A stretch of 64,000 bases of DNA, from NCBI RefSeq assembly GCF_014652235.1, contig NZ_BMYK01000011.1, positions 85,473 to 149,472 on the forward strand, given 5' to 3'. Positions 23,727 through 33,454 of this stretch are shown piece by piece. Both the position numbers and the translations under genes were made by a program. The notes below the pieces were generated by a model, which did no database searches, had not been told where the DNA came from, and saw only the letters and a program-made list of their open reading frames with translations. Each line of letters begins with the position of its first letter. Positions within the stretch are counted from its first letter, which is position 1. The DNA is from Pseudorhodoferax aquiterrae (lineage in GTDB: Bacteria; Pseudomonadota; Gammaproteobacteria; Burkholderiales; Burkholderiaceae_C).

Positions 23727-25345
23727 CAGCCCAGCAGGCGCCGGATCGCGTTGAGCAGCAGTTGCGGCTCGAAGGGCTTGGCCACGTGCGCGTCGAAGCC
23801 GGCGTCCAGCGCCATGGCGCGGTCGTCCGGCCGGCCGAAGGCGGTCAGCGCGATGGCCGGCAGCCGCGGCAGGCCCTGGCGGGCCTCCAGCGCGCGCCAG
23901 TGGCGGATCAGCGCATAGCCGTCCTTGCCGGGCAGGCCGATGTCGCTGAGCAGCAGGTCGGGGCGGCAGGCCTGCAGCGCTGCCAGGCCACCGTCGTGGT
24001 CGCCCGCGATGCTCACCTGGGCACCGCGGTCCTCCAGGATGTGGCCCAGCATGTCGGCCGCGTCGCGGTCGTCCTCCACCACCAGCACCTTGCGCCCGCT
24101 CAGGCCCGCGAGCGCGGCATCGTCGAGCACGCCGGGCTGCGACTCGGGGGCCGGGCTGCCGTCGGCCGCGGTCGGCTGCAGCGGCAGCCAGACATGGGCG
24201 GTGGTGCCGGCGTCCAGGCCGGGGCTGCTCAGCGCCACGCCGCCGCCATGCAGCTCGGCCAGGTGCTTGACGATGGACAGGCCCAGCCCCAGGCCGCCGC
24301 TGGCCCGCTTGCCCGGCGCCTCGCTCTGCGTGAACTTCTCGAAGACGCGGTCGAGGAAGGCCGGGGCGATGCCCTTGCCCTGGTCCGTCACCGTCAGTTC
24401 CAGCCGATCGGCCGTGCGCGCCAGCGCCACGCGCACGCTGCCGCCCGGGTGCGAGAACTTGATCGCGTTGTTGAAGATGTTCCAGAAGATCTGCTGAAAG
24501 CGCGCCGGGTCGAGCAGCACCGGACCCGTGGCCTGCAGTTGGAGATCCAGGTGCAGGGCCCGGCTGCCCAGCTGCTGGCGCATCGCGTCGATGGACGACT
24601 GCACCAGCGCCACCGGGTCGGCCAGCTCGCGCTGCAGCGCCAGCTTGCCCGAGTTGATGCGCGAGACGTCCAGGATGTCCGAGATGATGCGCGCCTGCGT
24701 CTGCGCGTTGCGCCGGATCGCGTCCAGCCCCTTGGCGATCTCCGGCGGCTGCGGCTTTCGCTGCAGCACGTGCACGTTCATGAGGATCGCATTGAGCGGG
24801 TTGCGCAGCTCGTGCGAAAGCACGGCGACGAAGTCGTCCTTGGTGCGGCTGTGGCGCTCTGCATTGGCGCGCGCGGCCTGTTCGCGTTCCAGCAGCAGCT
24901 GCTTGTAGCGCTGCTCGGTCTCGCGCAGCTGTTCCTCGGCGATGCGCGCGCGGATCAGCGCCTGCACCGTGGCGACCAGCACGGCCGGCTCGACCGGGTG
25001 CTCCAGGTAGGCGTCGGCGCCCGAGTTCAGGCCGGCCACCTTGTCCGAACTCTCGATGTAGGTGGCCGACAGGTGCAGTACCGGCAGCACCACGGTCTCT
25101 GGCAGCTCGCGCAGCATGCGGCACACCGTGAAGCCGTCCATGTCGGGCAGGTGCACGTCCAGCACCACGGCCGAGATGCCGCCGGCACGGGCGCGGTCCA
25201 GGCCGGTGCCGCCGCTGGTCGCCTCCACCGTCTGGAAGCCCGCCGCGCGCAGGATGCGGCAGGTCGAATAGCGGGTGGCGGGGTTGTCGTCGACCACCAG
25301 CACCTGGTGCTGCGCGCGGTCGATGGTGATGCTGACCTTGTGCAT
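23726..25345 (-). CDS. Hybrid sensor kinase REC-HisKA-HATPase-REC, end of stressosome operon
   Basis: 539 residues from ATG 25345. A receiver (VLVVDDNPATR, phospho-Asp in VVLDVHLPDMDG) is followed by a short coiled coil, the H-box LSHELRNPLNAI near residue 177, the ATPase motifs FWNIFNNAIKF, TDQGKGI and GGLGLGLSIV, and a second receiver (VLVVEDDRDAAD, LLLSDIGLPGKDG). It has no membrane helix. It is the last gene of the rsbRST operon, 14 bases after the preceding kinase. It would receive and relay phosphate, probably giving the stressosome a two-component output. The stop codon abuts repeat copy 2. Confidence 0.92.
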   Translation of the reverse strand: MHKVSITIDRAQHQVLVVDDNPATRYSTCRILRAAGFQTVEATSGGTGLDRARAGGISAVVLDVHLPDMDGFTVCRMLRELPETVVLPVLHLSATYIESSDKVAGLNSGADAYLEHPVEPAVLVATVQALIRARIAEEQLRETEQRYKQLLLEREQAARANAERHSRTKDDFVAVLSHELRNPLNAILMNVHVLQRKPQPPEIAKGLDAIRRNAQTQARIISDILDVSRINSGKLALQRELADPVALVQSSIDAMRQQLGSRALHLDLQLQATGPVLLDPARFQQIFWNIFNNAIKFSHPGGSVRVALARTADRLELTVTDQGKGIAPAFLDRVFEKFTQSEAPGKRASGGLGLGLSIVKHLAELHGGGVALSSPGLDAGTTAHVWLPLQPTAADGSPAPESQPGVLDDAALAGLSGRKVLVVEDDRDAADMLGHILEDRGAQVSIAGDHDGGLAALQACRPDLLLSDIGLPGKDGYALIRHWRALEARQGLPRLPAIALTAFGRPDDRAMALDAGFDAHVAKPFEPQLLLNAIRRLLG

Positions 25346-25359
25346 GGTGGCGCGGTCCT

Positions 25360-26229
25360 TCAATCGGAGGGCTGGCCGTCCGGCGGCGCAGCGCGCAGCG
25401 GGATGCGCACATGGAAGGTGGAGCCCTGGTCCGGAACGCTCTGCATGCCCACGCTGCCGCCCAGCAGCTCGGCCAGCCGCTTGGACAGCGACAGGCCCAA
25501 CCCGGTGCCGCGCAGGCTCTTCTGGATCGGCGAGTCGACCTGCGAGAAGTCCTGGAAGATCGCGCCGTGGTATTCGCTGGCGATGCCGATGCCGGTGTCG
25601 GCCACGGCGAAGCGGACCCAATCCTGCCCGTCCTCGGACACGCGCTGGGCCGACACACGCACCTCGCCGCGCTGCGTGAACTTGAGCGCATTGCTGATGT
25701 AGTTGCGCAGGATCTGCGCGAGCTTGCGGTCGTCGCTGAAGACCTGGGGCACGTCCACCGGGTCCTCGAAGATCAGCGAGACGGCGGGATTGGTCAACAC
25801 CGGCTTGAACATGCCGCGCAGCGCCGCGAACAGGTCCACCATGTCGAACCAGCCGGGTGACACGTCGATGCGGCCGGCCTCCACCTTGGCCAGGTCCAGC
25901 AGGTCGTTGACGATCTCGGAGAACTCGAGCGCGTTCTGGTGGATGAACTGCACCTGCCGCTCCTGCTCGGCCGTCAACGGGCCGTCCAGCCGGTCCAGCA
26001 GCAGCCGCGTCATGCTCTGGATCGCGCCCAGGGGCGTGCGGAACTCGTGGCTCATGTAGGCCAGGAAGCGGCTCTTGAGCTCGTTGGCATGGCGCAGTTC
26101 GGCCGCCTGGGTGTCCAGCTCGGCGTACAGCGCCAGCACGCCGCGGTTGGTCTCTTCGAGCTCCTCGGACAGCTGCGCCACCTGCGCTTGCGCGGCGGCC
26201 AGCTGCCCGGCCAGGGTGGTGTCATCCAT
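25360..26229 (-). CDS. Cytoplasmic sensor histidine kinase with coiled-coil N-terminus
   Basis: 289 residues from ATG 26229, overlapping the previous stop by 8 bases. An N-terminal coiled coil (AAAQAQVAQLSEELEETNRG to about residue 50) replaces a sensor domain. The H-box MSHEFRTPLGAI (about residue 60), N-box LRNYISNALKFTQ, DTGIGI and RGTGLGLSLSKRL are intact. There is no transmembrane segment or receiver, so input probably comes from protein contacts through the coiled coil. Its position after the RsbX-like phosphatase suggests the stressosome or RsbT feeds it. Confidence 0.9.
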   Translation of the reverse strand: MDDTTLAGQLAAAQAQVAQLSEELEETNRGVLALYAELDTQAAELRHANELKSRFLAYMSHEFRTPLGAIQSMTRLLLDRLDGPLTAEQERQVQFIHQNALEFSEIVNDLLDLAKVEAGRIDVSPGWFDMVDLFAALRGMFKPVLTNPAVSLIFEDPVDVPQVFSDDRKLAQILRNYISNALKFTQRGEVRVSAQRVSEDGQDWVRFAVADTGIGIASEYHGAIFQDFSQVDSPIQKSLRGTGLGLSLSKRLAELLGGSVGMQSVPDQGSTFHVRIPLRAAPPDGQPSD

Positions 26230-27238
26230 GGGTGTTCCTTTGCAGCACCAGCACGGTGGCGTCGTCGCGGCCGCGCAGATGTCCGTGCAGCAACCAGGCG
26301 GCCAGCAGAGCGGGGTCGCGTGCCACCAGGGGCGCCAGCGGCTCTGCGCGCCAGCGGCTCTGCAACCCGTCGCTGTGCAGCACGGCCACCGCATGGGGCG
26401 GCCACTCGGTGTGCACCGGTTCGAAATGCCGGGCCTGCACACCGAGCGTGCCATGCTGCGGGGCCAGGCTCTTGCTGTGCGTGCCGGAGACCAGCCGCGT
26501 GGCGATGTTGCCGGCCCCGGCCAGCTGCACGCCGGCCGGCTCCAGCAGGGCCAGCGAACCGGCCGCGCCGCGCGTGATGCGCAGTGCCCCGTGCATGCGG
26601 TCCAGCTGTTCGGTCAGCGGCGCGAACGGTGCCCGCACGAACTGCGCCACTGCGGCCTGCGAGGCCTCGGCGGCCTGCGGGCCGTGGCCCAGGCCGTCGG
26701 CCACCAGCACGGCCGCGCGCGCACTGTCCAGCGCCAGCGCCCAGGCATCGCCGCAGGCCTGCTCGCCCGGCGCGCAGAGCATCACCGCACCCCAGCGCCA
26801 GGCCGCGGGCGCGCGCCGGTGTGCCTCGGGTCGCACGCGCGCCAGCAGCACCGTGCCCACACCAAGTTCGGAGTGCAGGTCGAAGTCGCTGGCCAGCCGG
26901 CGCACCGCCCCCAGTCCCGTGCCCGGCGTGCCGCCGGTGGAATAGCCATCGGCCAGCGCACGCGCCGTGTCGGCGATGCCGGGGCCGTCGTCCAGCGCCA
27001 GCACCTCCACCTCGGGCTGGCCCAGCTGGCGCTGGGCGATCAGCAGCCGGCCGCCACGGGCGTGACGCACGAGGTTGTTGCCCAGCTCGGTGACGACCAG
27101 CGCAAGCCTGCCGGCCGTGGTCGCGTCGAGCGCGAGCTGCGTGGCCAGCTGGGCCGCATGGCGGCGCGCCTCGCCCACCCGGCTGGCATCGCCCATGGGA
27201 AACAGCACGTGCGGCGTGCCGGGCCGGATCACTTCCAT
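26222..27238 (-). CDS. RsbX-like fusion: anti-sigma-type ATPase domain plus SpoIIE phosphatase domain
   Basis: 338 residues from ATG 27238, which overlaps the rsbT end by 10 bases. The N-terminal half is an HATPase_c_2 domain (VVTELGNNLVRHARGG, LALDDGPGIADTAR, GTGLGAVRRL). The C-terminal half is a PP2C/SpoIIE phosphatase (AVLVADGLGHGPQAAEASQ with its metal-binding Asp, VLHSDGLQ, GRDDATVLVL). In Bacillus, RsbX dephosphorylates RsbS and RsbR to reset the stressosome. This fused version presumably does the same, with an added RsbT-like ATP domain. Confidence 0.88.
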   Translation of the reverse strand: MEVIRPGTPHVLFPMGDASRVGEARRHAAQLATQLALDATTAGRLALVVTELGNNLVRHARGGRLLIAQRQLGQPEVEVLALDDGPGIADTARALADGYSTGGTPGTGLGAVRRLASDFDLHSELGVGTVLLARVRPEAHRRAPAAWRWGAVMLCAPGEQACGDAWALALDSARAAVLVADGLGHGPQAAEASQAAVAQFVRAPFAPLTEQLDRMHGALRITRGAAGSLALLEPAGVQLAGAGNIATRLVSGTHSKSLAPQHGTLGVQARHFEPVHTEWPPHAVAVLHSDGLQSRWRAEPLAPLVARDPALLAAWLLHGHLRGRDDATVLVLQRNTHG

Positions 27239-27636
27239 CGCGTCACGCTCACACAGGTGCCCTGGCCGACGGTGGACTGGATGTCGAACTCGTGCACCAG
27301 CCGGCGGCTGCCCGACAGGCCCAGGCCCATGCCCTTGCCTGAGGTCCAGCCGTCGGTCAGCGCCTGGGCGATGTCGGGAATGCCGGGGCCCTGGTCGCGA
27401 AAGCGCAGCCGCAGGCCGCGTCGCACGCCTTGTTCCACGACGTCCCAGCACATCTCGCCGCCGCCGCCGTAGGTCACGGTATTGCGCGACAGCTCGCTCG
27501 CGGCCGTGATCATCTTGGTCTGGTCGACCAGCGAGAAGCCCAACTGCTGCGTGAGCTTGCGCACCAGCTGGCGGCTGGCCACGATGTCGGGCTCGCCGCG
27601 CAGCGGCAGCTGGCCGCTGGGTTCAGTCGCGCTCAA
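27229..27636 (-). CDS. rsbT: Stressosome switch kinase RsbT
   Basis: 135 residues, a single GHKL ATPase domain of the anti-sigma kinase type with ASELSRNTVTYGGGG (N-box), FRDQGPGIPDIAQAL (G1) and GKGMGLGLSGSRRLV (G2). In the known system RsbT is held by RsbR/RsbS, phosphorylates them on stress, and leaves to activate a partner. Here no RsbU phosphatase or sigma-B gene is present, so the released RsbT must act on something else, perhaps the downstream kinases. It overlaps rsbS by 14 bases and the RsbX-like gene by 10. Confidence 0.92.
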   Translation of the reverse strand: MSATEPSGQLPLRGEPDIVASRQLVRKLTQQLGFSLVDQTKMITAASELSRNTVTYGGGGEMCWDVVEQGVRRGLRLRFRDQGPGIPDIAQALTDGWTSGKGMGLGLSGSRRLVHEFDIQSTVGQGTCVSVTRWK

Positions 27637-28000
27637 GAGACTCTCCGTGCTGGCCCTGCTCGAGCAGCAGCATGCCGCGCTTGACGTTGAGCGCCGTCTT
27701 CACGCCCTGCAGCGACAGGCCCAGCTCCACCAGCGTGATGGCCACGGCCGGCTGCATGCCGACCACCACCGTGGTGGCGTCCAGCACGCGCGCGATGCCG
27801 GAGATCGACGCCAGCATGCGCCCGACGAAGGAGTCGACGATTTCCAGGGCCGAGATGTCGATCAGCACGCCCGTGGCGCCGCTGGTCTCGATCCTGGTGG
27901 CCAGGTCGTCCTGCAGCTGCACGGCCGTCTGGTCCTCCATGTCGACCTGGATGGTGACGAGCAGCGCACTGCCCATCTGCAGGATCGGGATCCGGTACAT
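27623..28000 (-). CDS. rsbS: Stressosome scaffold protein RsbS
   Basis: 125 residues, a lone STAS domain (IPILQMGSALLVTIQVDMED at the start). The phosphorylatable serine is conserved in VLIDISALEIVDSFVGR, corresponding to Ser59 of Bacillus RsbS. The order is rsbR then rsbS then rsbT, with an 11-base gap to rsbR and overlap with rsbT, exactly as in Bacillus and Vibrio stressosome modules. With RsbR it would build the icosahedral signalling particle in the cytoplasm. Confidence 0.93.
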   Translation of the reverse strand: MYRIPILQMGSALLVTIQVDMEDQTAVQLQDDLATRIETSGATGVLIDISALEIVDSFVGRMLASISGIARVLDATTVVVGMQPAVAITLVELGLSLQGVKTALNVKRGMLLLEQGQHGESLERD

Positions 28001-28010
28001 GGCCGGCGGC

Positions 28011-28847
28011 TCAGGCGGTGCGCGCGACGGTCCAGCCGCTGCGCTTGAGCGCCAGGGCCAATGCCGCCGCCAGGCTGGCCTTGGTGGTCACGCCCTGCAG
28101 GTCCACGCCCAGGTGCACGATGGTCTGCGCGATCTGCGGGCGCACACCGCTGATGATGCAGTCCGCACCCATCAGGCGGATCGCCGTCACGGTCTTGAGC
28201 AGGTGCTGGGCGACCAGCGTGTCCACCGTGGGCACGCCCGTGATGTCGATGATGGCCAGGCCCGATTCGGTGTCGACGATCTTCTGCAGCAGGGCCTCCA
28301 TGACCATCTGCGTGCGGCTGGAATCCAGCGTGCCGATCATGGGCACGGCCAGCACGCCTTCCCACAGCTTGATCACCGGCGTGGAGAGCTCCAGCAGCTC
28401 CTGCTGCTGGCGCGCGATGAGTTCTTCGCGCGTGCGCTGAAATGCCGTCGCCGTCCATTGCGCCATGGCGTCGAGCTTGGTCGTCACGCTGACCACGGCC
28501 TGCAGCAGGGTCTGGCTGTCCTGGCCCAGGCGCTGTTGCAGCGCGGCGAAGATCGGCAGCTTGAGCGCCAGCACGAAGGCGCTGGTGTCGCCGGCACTCT
28601 GGCCCTGCGCGGCCCGCGAGGCCGACAGGGCCTCGAGCAGCCGGCGTGCGCCGGACCAGCCGGCGCCTTGCAGGTCCTCAGGCGCATCGCCCTGCAGGGC
28701 CTGCAGCAGCGCTTCGAACAGTTCTTCGGCCTCCTCGCGGGTGGCGGCGCTGGCATTGGCGCCATGCGTGGCGGTGGTCCACGCCTGGAGCAGGGTGGCG
28801 CGCTCGTCGCGCAACAGCGCGATCAGGGTCTGGGCATGGGAAGCCAT
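28011..28847 (-). CDS. rsbR: Stressosome sensor RsbR with globin-fold-like N-terminus
   Basis: 278 residues from ATG 28847 (GAGGACC upstream). The N-terminal 150 residues are helical and would form the sensor turret. The C-terminal STAS domain contains both phosphorylatable threonines: IDITGVPTVDTLVAQHLL (Thr171 equivalent) and SGVRPQIAQTIVHLGVDL (Thr205 equivalent). The signal is not evident; no heme-ligand or flavin motif can be claimed from sequence. First gene of a six-gene operon. Confidence 0.92.
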   Translation of the reverse strand: MASHAQTLIALLRDERATLLQAWTTATHGANASAATREEAEELFEALLQALQGDAPEDLQGAGWSGARRLLEALSASRAAQGQSAGDTSAFVLALKLPIFAALQQRLGQDSQTLLQAVVSVTTKLDAMAQWTATAFQRTREELIARQQQELLELSTPVIKLWEGVLAVPMIGTLDSSRTQMVMEALLQKIVDTESGLAIIDITGVPTVDTLVAQHLLKTVTAIRLMGADCIISGVRPQIAQTIVHLGVDLQGVTTKASLAAALALALKRSGWTVARTA

Positions 28848-29072
28848 GGGGGTCCTCGGGCGGGTCTTGTCGGGCCGGTTGTGGGTGCACCGGTGTTTTT
28901 GCCACATAAATTCTAGGAGGCGCGACCAGGGTTCCGGTGCCGGCGCGCGCAAGTCGCGGCGTTGTCCTGCAAGCAAGGGGCGTGGTCACCCTCAGCGTCC
29001 GCCGCGCCCGGGCACCAGCATCGGGCCGCCCCTGCGCCTGCGCCGGGCCCCACGACACAAGAGGAAGCGTCC

Positions 29073-30225
29073 ATGGATGCACGACAGGAGGAGGCCCCGG
29101 AGCCCATTGCCGCCGCGCCCGCGCCCGAGGGCGGGCATGCGCTGCCCGATGCGGCGGTGGACATGCGCAACGCGGCGCTGGCGGTGCTCGCCGTGCTGGC
29201 CTGCGTGTTCGCGCTGCGCTGGGCGGCGCAGGTGTTCATTCCCCTCATGATGAGCCTGCTGCTCACCTACGCGCTGTCGCCGGCGGTGGAGCGGCTGGCG
29301 CGCTGGCATGTCTCGCGCTGGATCGGCGCGGCGCTGGTGCTGCTCGCGCTGCTGGGCGCCGTCGGCTTCACGGGTTACCGGCTGGCCGGCAGCGCCGGCG
29401 CGCTGCTCGATGCACTGCCCGTGGCCGCGCAGAAGCTGCGCCTGCACATCCAGGCCAGCCAGCGGCCTGGCGATGTGAGCGCGCTGAGCACCGTGCAGAA
29501 GGCCGCCGCCCATCTGGAGCAGGCCGCCGAGGGCGCGGCCGAGCCGCCGCGCCGCGGCGTCCAGCGCGTGACCATCGAGCGACCGCGCTTCAACGTGCGC
29601 GACTACCTGTGGACCGGCACCATGGGCTTGGTCAGCATGGTGCTGCAGCTCACGCTCGTGACCTTCATGACCTATTTCGCGCTGGCATCGGGCACGATGT
29701 TCCGGCGCAAGCTCGTGCGCATCAGCGGCGCCAGCTTCAGCAAGAAGAAGATCACCGTGCAGGTGCTGGACGACATCGTCGGCCATGTGGAGCGTTACCT
29801 GCTCGTGCAGATCCTCACCAGCGCCATCGTCGGCCTGGCCACGGGGCTCGTGTTCTGGGCCTTCGGTCTGGAGAATGCCGCGGTCTGGGGCATCGTGGCC
29901 GGCGTCACCAACCTGATTCCCTACCTGGGTTCGCTGCTGGTCATGGTGGGTGCCGGCCTGCTGGCGCTGCTGCAGTTCGACAGCTACCACATGGCACTGC
30001 TGATCGCCGGTAGCTCGCTGGCCATCCACACGCTGGTGGGCCAGCTGCTGGTGCCCTGGCTCACCAGCCGCACCAGCCGCATGAACCCGGTGGCGGTGTT
30101 CGTGGGCGTGATCTTCTGGGGCTGGCTCTGGGGCGTGCCGGGCCTGCTGCTGGGCATCCCGATCATGATGGTCATCAAGGCCATCTGCGACCATGTGGAA
30201 GACCTGCAGCCGGTGGGCGAGTTGC

Positions 30226-30236
<11 letters not shown>
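29073..30236 (+). CDS. AI-2E/PerM-family transporter
   Basis: 387 residues from ATG 29073 with GAGGAAG upstream. After a hydrophilic, Ala/Pro-rich head come about eight helices. The PerM hallmarks IPLMMSLLLTYALSPAVERL, AAVWGIVAGVTNLIPYLGSL and VFVGVIFWGWLWGVPGLLLG are clear. The central region has an unusually long soluble segment (about residues 115-190). Family members export AI-2 or act as Na+(Li+)/H+ antiporters; substrate here is unknown. Divergent from rsbR, convergent with the hybrid kinase, overlapping it by 11 bases. Confidence 0.9.
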
Positions 30237-31760
<1,524 letters not shown>

Positions 31761-31764
<4 letters not shown>

Positions 31765-33263
31765 GAAGGGTTGCTGGCCGGCGCATCGACGGGGAGGGGC
31801 ACGCCAGTCAGGATGCCGCGGAAGTTGCGCAAGGGCTCGCCGATGTGGATGCCGGTCTCCGTGAGCGAGAAGTCGCGGATGGTCCGCTCGTGGTGGCCAC
31901 CGCGCTTCTTGACGACCGAGATCGCCTGGCGCACCTCGCCAGCCAGTTCGAAGTAGCGCAACAGCACCACCGCATCGGCCAGGTAGCTGGCATCCACCGC
32001 CGCCGTCATGTTGCCGCCGATCAGGCCATGGTGTGCGCCGACCATCAGGGTGGCCACGCCGTGCTGGCCGAGGTAGGTCAGCAGCTCGTGCAGCTGCACG
32101 ATCAGGAAATGCTCGTCCGGCATGGCGTTCAGGTAGCCGTTCAGGCTGTCGATCAGCAGCACCTTGGCCTGGTGCTCGGTGACGGCCTCGCGCACCAGAT
32201 GCACGAACTCGCCCGGCGACAGTTCCGCAGGATCGACCTGGCGCACGCGGATCAAGCCCTGGTCGATGAAGGGGCCGAGCTCCATGCCCATGCCGGCGCT
32301 GCGCGTGCGCAGCGTATTGACGCTTTCGTCGAAGATAAACAGCGCCGAGCATTCGCCGCGGCGCGCTGCCGCCAGCGCGAATTGCACGCCCAGCGTGGAC
32401 TTGCCGGTGCCGGGCGCCCCGACGAACAGTGTGCTGGTGCCGCGTTCGATGCCGCCACCCAGCAACGCATCCAGCGCCGGCAGGCCGCTGGGCATGCGCA
32501 CCTGTTCCAGTGGCTTGTGGTGTTCGGCCGCGACCAGACGCGGATACACCCGAAGGCCGCCACGGCCGATGGTGTAGTCGTGGTAGCCGGTGCGAAATTG
32601 CCGGCCACGGTACTTGGTGACGAGCAGGCGCCTGCGCGTCGAACCGAAATCCGAGTTGTGCTGGTCGAGCCGGATCACCGCATGCGAGATGCTCTGCACC
32701 TGCAGGTCGTGCTCCATCGCCGTCATGTCGTCCAGCAGCAGCACGGTGCAGTTGCGCCCGGCAAAAAACTGCTTGAGTGCCAGGATCTGGCGCCGGTAGC
32801 GCAGCGAGTTGCCGGCCAGCAGGCGTAGCTCCGACAGCGAATCGAACACCACGCGCTGCGGGCGCAGCAGTTCCACATCGGCCAGGATCTTGAGCGTGGT
32901 CTCGCTGAGTTCCACCTCGGAGGGGTGGAACATGGTGTATTGCTCCTCGGGCTCGAGAGCATCGTTGTTCGGCAGCATCTCGCGCACGTGCACACCTTGC
33001 AGGTCCCACCCGTGCGAACGTGCCACGCCGGCCAGTTCGTTCGCGGTTTCCGACAGCGTCACGTACAGCACCGATTCGCCGTGCCGCGCGCCCTCAAGCA
33101 GGAACTGCATCGCGATCGTGGTCTTGCCCGCGCCGGGCGCGCCTTCCAGCAGGTACAGCCGGTTGACCGTGAGGCCGCCGCCCAGCACGTCGTCCAGGCC
33201 CGGCACACCGATCTGCGCCATGGCTTCGACAGGGTCGGCAGAAGAAGAAGGCAGGTCGGCCAC
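31761..33263 (-). CDS. kaiC: Two-domain KaiC-like RecA ATPase
   Basis: 500 residues from GTG 33263 (CGGAG upstream; ATG 33221 is an alternative). Tandem KaiC domains each have Walker A (EGAPGAGKTT and VGAPGTGKST) and Walker B (RVVFDSLSEL and KVLLIDSLNGYL). Aligning CII by eye with cyanobacterial KaiC places Ala at Thr426, Ser at Ser431 and Tyr at Thr432, so phosphorylation would differ from the clock protein. No kaiA or kaiB is nearby. Non-cyanobacterial KaiC proteins are linked to stress responses, in keeping with the signalling genes around it. Confidence 0.9.
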
Positions 33264-33390
33264 GTGTTGCTCCGTGCGTTGGTTGGGCTGGCTGGGTCCG
33301 TCGACCTTGCCGGCGGTTATACACGCCTGCACCACCGATTTCGGGGTTTGCGCAACGGTCTGCCCGCCGGCGACCATGGGTCGAGGTGCT

Positions 33391-33399
33391 GTCCTACAG
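33391..33399 (+). promoter_or_regulatory. GTCCTACAG box
   Basis: Plus-strand exact match, 56 bases upstream of the TonB-receptor start. Confidence 0.4.
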
Positions 33400-33454
33400 G
33401 CCGGTTTCAAGAATGGCGAGAATGGCGCCCCGCACCGTGTCTTGGACCTGCCGC

